Position numbers and translations under genes: made by a program. Under the pieces are notes generated by a model, which saw only the letters and a program-made list of their open reading frames with translations, made no database searches and was not told the origin of the DNA. DNA of 64,000 bases from Streptomyces olivochromogenes. GTDB lineage: Bacteria > Actinomycetota > Actinomycetes > Streptomycetales > Streptomycetaceae. Every line of letters begins with the position of its first letter. Position 1 is the stretch's first letter. Below, piece by piece: positions 7,879-14,689 of this stretch. The DNA lies in assembly GCF_001514115.1 (NCBI RefSeq), contig NZ_KQ948466.1, forward strand, positions 219,180-283,179, in the 5' to 3' direction.

Positions 7879-8930
7879 CGGGGATCCCCTTCGAGTACGG
7901 CGACCAGGTTCTGCTGGAGGCAGGGACCGGAGGTGGCGTGGGCGAGCGCCCGGTCGGACTCGCCCCGGTGGACACGGGCGGCGGCCTCACCGATGCGGAT
8001 GAGCCCGGCGGCCATGATCGGATTGGCGGCGAGGGCGCCGCCGGACGGGTTGACGCGCACCTCCTCGCCGAGCCGCAGCGCCTTGCGCAGGACCACCTCC
8101 TGGGAGGTGAACGGCGCGTGCAACTCGGCGGTGTCGACGGGCCGTTCGAAGGCTCCGGCCCGCTCGGCGGCGAGGCGGGTCGACGGCGAGTCCGTCAGGT
8201 CGCGCACGCCGAGGCCGTGTGCCTCGATGCGGTGGTCGATGCCCCGGATCCAGGCGGGCCGTTCGCACAGCTCGCGGGCCCGCTCCCCCGCCGCGAGGAT
8301 CACGGCGGCGGCACCGTCACCGACGGGCGGGCAGTCGCCGACGCGCAGGGGCCGTACGAGGTAGTCGCCCTGGTCCACCGAACCCCGCAGCTGGGCATGG
8401 GAGTTGGTGGCGGCCGAAGCGCGGCTGCGGGACGCCACCCCTGCCAGCGCGGGTTCGTCGGTCTCGCCGGCGTCGATGAGCGCCTGCGCCTGGAGGGCCG
8501 CGAGGGCGACGGAGTCGGGCCACAGGGGCGCGACGTAGTAGGGGTCGAGCTGCCGGGTCAGAACGTCCCGTACGGATCCGGGTGAGGACTTCCCGTACCC
8601 GTACACCAGCGCGGTGTCGGCGTCCCCTGTGAGCAGTTTCGTCCACGCCTCGTACAGTGCCCAGGCCCCGTCCATCTCCACGTGCGACTCGGAGATCGGC
8701 GGCCAGGCGCCCACCCCGTCGAGGGCCATGGTGAAGGAGAAGGCGCGGCCCGCGAGGTAGTCGCTCGAACCGGAGCAGGTGAAACCGATGTCGCTGGTCT
8801 TCAGCCCGGTCTGCTCGAGGACGGCGTGCAGGACCGGGATGAGCATCTCCACCTCGGAGAGCTCGTCGGTGGTGCGCAGATGGTCGCTCTGCGCGAAGGC
8901 GACGACGGCGACGTCCCTGATGGGCGGCAT
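7875..8930 (-). CDS. Thiolase domain protein (Ltp4-like)
   Basis: A 351-residue thiolase-fold protein: VAVVAFAQSDHLRT at the start, then ETGLKTSDIGFTCSGSSDYL-like text carrying a cysteine, an SHVEMDGAWALYEAW segment, a CPPVGDGAAAVILAAGERA block and NPSGGALAANPIMAAG near the end. It is the middle gene of the three-gene operon. Its start abuts the DUF35 stop at 8931 with no gap, and its stop overlaps the next ATG by 4 bp, so all three are translationally coupled. Members of this class function as pairs with DUF35/OB-fold proteins, which often bind to and steady the thiolase or aldolase. The length (351 residues) is close to mycobacterial Ltp4. Confidence 0.85.
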   Translation of the reverse strand: MPPIRDVAVVAFAQSDHLRTTDELSEVEMLIPVLHAVLEQTGLKTSDIGFTCSGSSDYLAGRAFSFTMALDGVGAWPPISESHVEMDGAWALYEAWTKLLTGDADTALVYGYGKSSPGSVRDVLTRQLDPYYVAPLWPDSVALAALQAQALIDAGETDEPALAGVASRSRASAATNSHAQLRGSVDQGDYLVRPLRVGDCPPVGDGAAAVILAAGERARELCERPAWIRGIDHRIEAHGLGVRDLTDSPSTRLAAERAGAFERPVDTAELHAPFTSQEVVLRKALRLGEEVRVNPSGGALAANPIMAAGLIRIGEAAARVHRGESDRALAHATSGPCLQQNLVAVLEGDPR

Positions 8931-9872
8931 CTACAACAGCTCCTTGTACGTGTCGTACTCGGCGTCCGGTTCGCCGGTGGGCCGGTAGTGGTCGGGATGG
9001 CGGCCGCCCTCCGTCCACACCGGCTCCACCCGCAGCCCCATGCGCACCTGGTCGTAGGGGATGCCGCCGATCCGGCCGTGCAGCGCGAGGTCGGCGCCGT
9101 CGAGGGCGATGTGCGCGTAGACGTACGGCACTTCGATGTCGAGGTTCCTGGCCTTGATGTTGACGATGCAGTACGTGGTCACGGTGCCGCGCGGACCCAC
9201 CTCCACCTGCTCCGACGTGATGACACCGCAGGTGGGGCACGCTCCCCTCGGCGGGACGTACACCTTGCGGCAGGACGGGCAGCGCTCGCCCACGGTGCGC
9301 CGCGAGGAGAGGCTGTCGATGTAGGCGGACTGGGCGCGGCCGGGCGAGTAGACGTAGTCGAGGCGCGCGGGGGCGACGATGCCGGTGACCATGTCCTCGA
9401 ACCGCCCGTCGTGGCCCGCGATCTGCGGGCGGTCTCCGTCGTACGGCTCGAAGCAGGCGATGTCGGTGATGGCGCCGGTGCGCTGCGCCGCCCAGCGGAC
9501 ACGCACGCGCATACCGGTGCGTACGGCGTCGGGGCCCGGAGCGTCCAGGGCGTGCAGGAGGGCGGTGTCCGCGCCGTCGAGCCGGACCAGGGCCCAGGCG
9601 AAGGGGGTGTCGAGGGGTTGGCCCCGACGGGGTTCGTGGTTCCAGGCCCAGGTGGTGACGGTGCCGGTGGGGGCGACCTCGACGAGCTCGTCCAGGTCCT
9701 CCGCGGTGACGGGGTCGTACTCGACGGGCGGGACGAGCGTCCGGCCGTCGGCGGTCTTCACACCCAGGACGACACGCTCACGCAGCCCGGTGAGAAACGC
9801 GCTCTGGACGGGGCCGAGCGATCGGGTGAAGGGGAACTCGACGACGAGGGGGGCTTTGAGGACTTCGGGCAT
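8931..9872 (-). CDS. Zn-ribbon OB-fold (DUF35) protein, tandem
   Basis: A 313-residue protein with two DUF35-like OB-fold halves. The second half has a clear rubredoxin-like zinc ribbon (CPSCRKVYVPPRGACPTC, about residue 200) followed by the OB domain (GPRGTVTTYCIVNIK). The first half contains VEVAPTGTVTTWAWNHEP, a matching OB strand set without its own ribbon. DUF35 proteins partner with Ltp thiolases and aldolases and with MaoC hydratases in acyl-CoA and sterol catabolism. It is the first gene of the operon and its stop (TAG at 8931) is directly followed by the thiolase ATG. Its mycobacterial counterpart by order and size is Rv3521. Confidence 0.85.
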   Translation of the reverse strand: MPEVLKAPLVVEFPFTRSLGPVQSAFLTGLRERVVLGVKTADGRTLVPPVEYDPVTAEDLDELVEVAPTGTVTTWAWNHEPRRGQPLDTPFAWALVRLDGADTALLHALDAPGPDAVRTGMRVRVRWAAQRTGAITDIACFEPYDGDRPQIAGHDGRFEDMVTGIVAPARLDYVYSPGRAQSAYIDSLSSRRTVGERCPSCRKVYVPPRGACPTCGVITSEQVEVGPRGTVTTYCIVNIKARNLDIEVPYVYAHIALDGADLALHGRIGGIPYDQVRMGLRVEPVWTEGGRHPDHYRPTGEPDAEYDTYKELL

Positions 9873-9906
9873 CCCGGTTGTCTCCTTAGGGGAGGGGGAT
9901 CGTGCG

Positions 9907-10016
9907 CGTCACGACTCCGTCGGGGGGAGGGGAGGGTCGAGCACGTGGTGACTCCGTCGCGCGGGGGGAGGGGCAAGCACGAGGTGACTCCGTCGGGAGG
10001 GAGGAGAGGATCGAGC
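9907..10016. repeat. Three-copy 36-37 bp tandem repeat
   Basis: Units starting at 9907, 9944 and 9980 share the core GACTCCGTCG, a G-rich tract and a (T/A)CGAGCA-type end. They fill the spacer between the crotonase stop (10121) and the DUF35 start (9872). Units are contiguous with no spacers, so this is not a CRISPR array. Confidence 0.7.
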
Positions 10017-10120
10017 GTGCCCCCGACGGCAGAACCCAGGCCCTCGGGTCTCCCTCTCCCGGCCGCAGAAGGCCTCTGTCAGGCCCGTCCCGGCCCCGCG
10101 CACCGTCACGGCCCGGGACG

Positions 10121-10921
10121 TCACGCGCGCCGATAGACGGGTGGGCGTTTCTCGGTGAAGGCTCGGGAACCTTCCTTCGCGTCGGCCGTGTCGAAGATCG
10201 GCCAGCCCCGGGTCAGCTCGGCCGCGAGGCCCTCCGTCTCCGTCATCTCGGCGGTCTCGTACACGGACGCCTTCACCGCCTCGACGGCCAGCGGACCGCA
10301 GGCGTTGATCAGTTCGGCGATCTCGAGGGCTTTTTGCCGCGCCGTCCCGTCGGGCACGACGTGTCCGACCAGGCCGATCCCGGCGGCCTCCCGGGCCGAG
10401 TACGGACGCCCCGTGAGGAGCATCTCCAGGGCGTGCGTGCGTGGGATCTGGCGTTGCAGGCGGACCGTGGAGCCGCCGATCGGGAACAGCCCGCGCTTGA
10501 CCTCGAAGAGCCCGAAGGTCGCCGACTCTCCCGCGACCCGGATGTCGGTGCCCTGGAGGATCTCGGTACCGCCCGCGACACAGTGACCCTCGACGGCGGC
10601 GATCACCGGCTTGCGGGGGCGGTGGTGGCGCAGCATCGCCTTCCAGTGCAGATCGGGGTCGGCCTTCAGCCGGTCCCGGTACTGCTGGCCCTCCATGCCT
10701 CGCCCCGCCAGTGCCTTGAGGTCCATGCCGGCGCAGAAGGCGTCCCCCGCACCGGTGAGCACGATCGAGCGGATCGCGTCGTCCTCGTCGGCCTCGATCC
10801 AGCCGTCGTACAGACCGACGAGCATCGGCAGCGAGAGCGCGTTCTTGGCCTCGGGCCTGTTGAGCGTGAGCACCAGTGTGGCGCCTTCGCGCTGCACGGT
10901 GAGGTGTTCCGTACCACCCAT
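10121..10921 (-). CDS. Crotonase / enoyl-CoA hydratase family protein
   Basis: A 266-residue crotonase-fold protein. Visible blocks are LVLTLNRPEAKNALS, IVLTGAGDAFCAGMDLKAL (the first oxyanion-hole loop), KPVIAAVEGHCVAGGTEI (the second oxyanion-hole loop), then FEVKRGLFPIGGSTVRL. The acidic residues of a typical hydratase active site are not obviously both present, so hydratase versus another crotonase activity is undecided. Mycobacterial EchA19 (263 residues, divergent from FadD19) is the closest match in context. The gene is divergent from the acyl-CoA synthetase at 11195 and has a GGGAGG site before its ATG. Two operator-like sequences, a KstR-type box and a 17-bp palindrome, lie within 100 bp upstream. 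Confidence 0.87.
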   Translation of the reverse strand: MGGTEHLTVQREGATLVLTLNRPEAKNALSLPMLVGLYDGWIEADEDDAIRSIVLTGAGDAFCAGMDLKALAGRGMEGQQYRDRLKADPDLHWKAMLRHHRPRKPVIAAVEGHCVAGGTEILQGTDIRVAGESATFGLFEVKRGLFPIGGSTVRLQRQIPRTHALEMLLTGRPYSAREAAGIGLVGHVVPDGTARQKALEIAELINACGPLAVEAVKASVYETAEMTETEGLAAELTRGWPIFDTADAKEGSRAFTEKRPPVYRRA

Positions 10922-10954
10922 TGCCGTCCTCCCGTCAGACAGGCTCTCTGGAAC

Positions 10955-10968
10955 GAGAACAGGTTGCA
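10955..10968. promoter_or_regulatory. KstR-like box upstream of crotonase
   Basis: GAGAACAGGTTGCA matches the mycobacterial KstR pattern TnnAACnnGTTnnA at every defined position except the first T. It lies 34 bp upstream of the crotonase ATG, where a repressor would overlap the promoter. One mismatch and a short motif make chance possible. Confidence 0.35.
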
Positions 10969-10995
10969 GTAGGCGCGGGACCAGTACAAGAGTTT

Positions 10996-11012
10996 TCTGA
11001 CAGACAGTCAGA
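10996..11012. promoter_or_regulatory. Operator palindrome TCTGAC-N5-GTCAGA
   Basis: The perfect 6-bp arms TCTGAC and GTCAGA flank AGACA, about 75 bp upstream of the crotonase start and about 180 bp upstream of the divergent acyl-CoA synthetase. The same palindrome with the same flanks (TTT before, TTTCT after) recurs at 19880, upstream of the nitronate-monooxygenase/synthetase operon. That indicates a shared regulator, probably of TetR type. Confidence 0.6.
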
Positions 11013-11072
11013 TTTCTTCTGCGCGGGCCCTTCCCAGTTGTGGCGGGCTTTGCTCTGATGGCCGTCGAGCCG

Positions 11073-11158
11073 AGGGCCTGTCGTTTGGATCAGGTCGTTT
11101 CAGGAGACGAGGCTTGGTCAGACCCCGCGGCCCAGGCCTGATCCAAACGACAGGCCCT
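11073..11158. mobile_element. 86-bp inverted-repeat element (MITE-like)
   Basis: A perfect 22-bp terminal inverted repeat is formed by 11073-11094 (beginning AGGGCCTGTCGTTTGG) and 11137-11158, enclosing 42 bp. There is no coding capacity and no clear target-site duplication. It ends 36 bp before the start of the acyl-CoA synthetase, so it must contain or displace that gene's promoter. The arms are too far apart for an ordinary terminator. A transposon relic or MITE is the simplest reading. Confidence 0.5.
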
Positions 11159-11194
11159 TGGGGCGGGACCGGACGCGCGACGTCAGGAGGAGCG

Positions 11195-12814
11195 GTGGAG
11201 TACAACCTTGCCGACCTGTTCGAGTCGGTCGTCGACGTGGTTCCGGGCCGCGAGGCGCTCGTGTACATCGACCATCCGGGCACGGGCGCGGAGCGCCGTC
11301 TGACGTACGCCCAGCTCGACGCGGCGGCCAATCGCGTCGCCCATCACCTGATCGACAGCGGCATCCGCCCCGGCGAGCACCTCGGGCTGCACCTCTACAA
11401 CGGCGTCGAGTACGTGCAGACCGTGCTGGGCTGCCTGAAGGCACGGATCGTGCCGGTCAACGTCAACTACCGTTACGTGGAAGAGGAGTTGGTCTACCTC
11501 TACCGGGACGCGGATCTGGTGGCGCTGGTCTTCGACACGGAGTTCACCGACCGGGTGGCGGCGGCAGTGCCGCGGGCCTCGGCGCTGCGGCATCTCCTGC
11601 GGGTGGGGAGCGCGGCGAGCGACGGGACCTCCTTGCCCGCCCTGGACTTCGCCGAGGTCGAGGCCGCGGGATCCCCCGAACGGGGCTTCCCGCCGCGCTC
11701 GGCGGACGATCAGTTCATCATCTACACCGGCGGCACCACCGGCATGCCCAAGGGTGTGATGTGGCGCCAGGAGGACCTGTTCTTCTCCGGGCTGGGCGGC
11801 GGGGCCCCGACCGGCGAGCCGGTCAGGAAGCCGGAGGAGCTCGCCGAGCGGGTGGCGGCCGGCGGCGAGGGCATCACCTTCTTCCCCACTCCCCCGCTGA
11901 TGCACGGCACCTCGACACTGACGGCGTTCATCGGGTTCAACTTCGGCCAACGGGTCGTGATCCACCGCAAGTTCGTGCCCGAAGAGGTCCTGCGGACGGT
12001 GGCGAAGGAGAAGGTCACCAGCATGTCGCTGGTCGGCGACGCGATGCTGCGCCCGCTGATCGACGCGCTGCGGGGGCCGATGAAGGGCACGGACTGCTCC
12101 TCGATGTTCAGCGTGTCCTCGTCCGGCGCGATCATGTCCGAGACGGTGCGTGAGCAGTTCCAGTCACTGGTCCCGAACGTGATGCTGCTCAACAACTACG
12201 GCTCCTCGGAGTCCGGCTTCAACGGCACCGCGACCGCGGACTCGGGGGCCGGACAAGGTTTCCGGCTACGGGTCAACTCCCGTACACAGGTGGTGGATCC
12301 GGCCACGTACAAGCCGGTCGCCGTCGGTGAGCCCGGCCGGGTCGCACAGCGCGGCCATGTGCCCCTCGGCTACTACAACGACCCGAAGAAGACCGCCGAG
12401 ACCTTCTTCCGGAAGGACGGCGAGCGGTGGGTGCTGCTCGGCGACATGGCGACGGTCGACGAGGAGGGCATCGTCACCGTCCTCGGCCGCGGCTCCCAGT
12501 GCATCAACACCGGTGGCGAGAAGGTCTATCCGGAAGAGGTCGAGCAGGCCCTGAAATCCCATCCGGACGTGTACGACGCGCTGGTCGCTGGGGTTCCCGA
12601 CGAGAAGTGGGGCAACCACGTGGCGGCGGTCGTCCAGCTCCGCGAGGGCGCGGGCAGGCCCTCGCTGGAGGACATCCAGACCCACTGCCGAAGCCACCTG
12701 GCCGGCTACAAGATCCCCCGCCAGCTCGTCATCACCGACGCCATCCAGCGCTCGCCCAGCGGCAAGGCGGACTACCGGTGGGCGCGCTCGGTGGCGACGG
12801 AGGCGGCCCACTGA
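11195..12814 (+). CDS. Acyl-CoA synthetase (FadD19-like)
   Basis: A 539-residue member of the AMP-binding adenylate-forming family that activates a carboxylic acid to its acyl-CoA. The P-loop-like motif is IIYTGGTTGMPKGVMWRQED near residue 175. The adenine-binding NNYGSSESG motif and the LLGDMATVDEEG and INTGGEKVYPEEVEQAL signatures follow. The terminal catalytic lysine lies in RSPSGKADYRWA. The GTG at 11195 is chosen because AGGAGG precedes it. The gene is divergent from the crotonase, the arrangement of mycobacterial fadD19/echA19 for cholesterol side-chain activation. A bulky or branched acid substrate is therefore plausible but not shown. An 86-bp inverted-repeat element sits immediately upstream. 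Confidence 0.88.
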   Translation: MEYNLADLFESVVDVVPGREALVYIDHPGTGAERRLTYAQLDAAANRVAHHLIDSGIRPGEHLGLHLYNGVEYVQTVLGCLKARIVPVNVNYRYVEEELVYLYRDADLVALVFDTEFTDRVAAAVPRASALRHLLRVGSAASDGTSLPALDFAEVEAAGSPERGFPPRSADDQFIIYTGGTTGMPKGVMWRQEDLFFSGLGGGAPTGEPVRKPEELAERVAAGGEGITFFPTPPLMHGTSTLTAFIGFNFGQRVVIHRKFVPEEVLRTVAKEKVTSMSLVGDAMLRPLIDALRGPMKGTDCSSMFSVSSSGAIMSETVREQFQSLVPNVMLLNNYGSSESGFNGTATADSGAGQGFRLRVNSRTQVVDPATYKPVAVGEPGRVAQRGHVPLGYYNDPKKTAETFFRKDGERWVLLGDMATVDEEGIVTVLGRGSQCINTGGEKVYPEEVEQALKSHPDVYDALVAGVPDEKWGNHVAAVVQLREGAGRPSLEDIQTHCRSHLAGYKIPRQLVITDAIQRSPSGKADYRWARSVATEAAH

Positions 12815-12849
12815 CGCATCCGCCGCAACCGCCGCCCCACGCCGGTCAC

Positions 12850-12891
12850 CGCGTGACCGACAACGGTTGCCGCGTGACCGGCGACGGTTGC
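12850..12891. repeat. 21-bp tandem repeat, two copies
   Basis: CGCGTGACCGACAACGGTTGC and a copy with two changes lie end to end at 12850-12870 and 12871-12891. A more degenerate third copy follows to about 12920. They occupy the spacer between two convergent acyl-CoA synthetase genes. Confidence 0.55.
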
Positions 12892-12959
12892 CGAGCCCGT
12901 CCCGGGGCGACCGGTGACGGTCGAACGCGAGGGTCGTCGGCCGTCTCCGTCAGGGCGTC

Positions 12960-14504
12960 CTACCCCTGGACGGTTTCGGACCGTGCGTCCGCGAAGCGGT
13001 CCCTCAGCTCGCGTTTGAGGATCTTCCCGCTGGCGTTGCGTGGCAGTTCGTCCACGAAGAGGACCTGCTTGGGCGTCTTGAAGGCGGCGAGCTTCTCGCG
13101 TGCGTGGGCGAGGAGTTCGGCCTCGGTGACCTCGGTACGGGCGACGACGACCGCCGTGACCGCCTCGATCCACCGCTCGTCGGGGAGCCCGATCACGGCC
13201 ACCTCGGCGACGGCGTCGTGTGTGTAGAGCGCGTCCTCGACCTGGCGCGAGGCAACCAGCACGCCACCGGAGTTGATGACGTCCTTCACCCGGTCGACGA
13301 CGGTGAAGTAGCCCTCCTCGTCGCGCACGGCGAGGTCCCCCGAGTGGAACCAGCCGTCACGGAAGGCCTCCGCGGTCTCCTCCGGCCTGTCCCAGTAGCC
13401 GTCGCACAACTGCGGCGAGCGGTAGACGATTTCGCCTCGCTCCCCGTCGGGCACGTCCTTGCCGGACTCGTCGACGACCCGCGCCTCGACGAACAGCACC
13501 GGCCGCCCGCACGAGTCCATCCGCCCCTTGTGCTCGTGGGGTCCGAGGACCATGGCCAGCGGTCCGATCTCGCTCTGGCCGAAGCAGTTGTAGAACGCCA
13601 GCTTCGGCAGCCGCTCCCGCAGCCGTTCCAGAACCGGCACCGGCATGATCGATGCCCCGTAGTACGCCTTGCGCAGTCCGCTCAGGTCACGGGTGGCGAA
13701 GTCGGGGCGGTTGGACAGTCCGATCCAGACGGTGGGCGGCACGAACAGGCTGTCCGCGTGACCGGCCTCGATCAGGTCGAGGATCTGCCCGGCGTCGGGC
13801 GCGTCGAGGATGACGTTCACGGCGCCGACCGCGAGATAGGGCAGCAGGAACACATGCATCTGCGCGGAGTGGTAGAGCGGCAGCGAGTGCACGGGCAGAT
13901 CGCCGGCCTGCAGATCGAGGGCGGTGATCGCGCTGAGGTACTCGTGCACCAGCGCACGGTGGGTCAGCATGGCGCCCTTGGGCAGCGCGGTGGTGCCCGA
14001 GGTGTAGAGGAGTTGCGTCAGGTCCTCGCCGCGGGGCTCCGGTCCGTCGTACGGCGTGGTCGTGTCGAGTCGCGCGAGCAGCGACTCGTCACTGTCGCGC
14101 AGGGCGAGAACACGGGTTCCCTCAGGGAGGTTCCCGGCCAGGTCCGGGTCGGCCAGGACCAGTCCGCAGCCGGCCTGTCCGACGATGTACGCGAGGTCGT
14201 CACCGGTCAGGTTCTGGTTGACCGGCACGTGCACAAGCCCGCCGCGCGCACACGCGAGGAAGCCGATCAGGTACGCGTCCGAGTTGTGGCCGTAGGCACC
14301 GACACGGTCGCCCGGTGCCAGTCCCGAGGAGCGCAGCACCTGGGCCGCGCGGGAGACGGCCTCGTCGAGTTCGCCGTAGGTCCAGGACCGGTCGCGGTAG
14401 TGGATCGCGACGCGTTCGGGGGTCCGCCGGGCGCTGCGCCGCAGCACCCCGTCGACCGTGACGCTCCGTCCCGCCGCCACCGTGGGGTTCTGACCCGCCG
14501 TCAT
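12960..14504 (-). CDS. Acyl-CoA synthetase / fatty-acid CoA ligase
   Basis: A 514-residue adenylate-forming ligase. It has LLYTSGTTALPKGAMLTHRAL near residue 165, YNCFGQSEIGPLA as the adenine motif, WFHSGDLAVRDEEGYF, then VINSGGVLVASRQVEDAL and the C-terminal catalytic lysine in LPRNASGKILKREL. Its length is near that of FadD3 and FadD13-type enzymes, but the motifs do not settle substrate class. It is convergent with the FadD19-like gene and divergent from the secreted acylase at 14690. The ATG at 14504 has a moderate GGAGCAGG-type site just upstream. It is probably transcribed alone. Confidence 0.87.
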   Translation of the reverse strand: MTAGQNPTVAAGRSVTVDGVLRRSARRTPERVAIHYRDRSWTYGELDEAVSRAAQVLRSSGLAPGDRVGAYGHNSDAYLIGFLACARGGLVHVPVNQNLTGDDLAYIVGQAGCGLVLADPDLAGNLPEGTRVLALRDSDESLLARLDTTTPYDGPEPRGEDLTQLLYTSGTTALPKGAMLTHRALVHEYLSAITALDLQAGDLPVHSLPLYHSAQMHVFLLPYLAVGAVNVILDAPDAGQILDLIEAGHADSLFVPPTVWIGLSNRPDFATRDLSGLRKAYYGASIMPVPVLERLRERLPKLAFYNCFGQSEIGPLAMVLGPHEHKGRMDSCGRPVLFVEARVVDESGKDVPDGERGEIVYRSPQLCDGYWDRPEETAEAFRDGWFHSGDLAVRDEEGYFTVVDRVKDVINSGGVLVASRQVEDALYTHDAVAEVAVIGLPDERWIEAVTAVVVARTEVTEAELLAHAREKLAAFKTPKQVLFVDELPRNASGKILKRELRDRFADARSETVQG

Positions 14505-14689
14505 GACCTGCTCCTTCGTCCGGCTGCTGTGCCGTGATCCTCGTTCCGGCCCGCGAACGGGGTCAAGCCTCCCGCGCCCTTGGCGCGAAGAGGATCAACC
14601 CCACCGTGGAACGTACTGACACCAGGTCACACGTCTGTGGCTGTTGTTACGCTCAACCGCCCCTTCCCTCAATGATGTCGGGAGGCACG

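Noticed and set aside
9907..10016. Possible CRISPR array of 36-37 bp repeats
   Set aside because: The three units are contiguous with no unique spacers and differ among themselves, and no cas genes are present.
11073..11158. The 22-bp inverted repeat as a transcription terminator
   Set aside because: The arms are 42 bp apart, and the element lies upstream of both divergent genes rather than after a stop codon.
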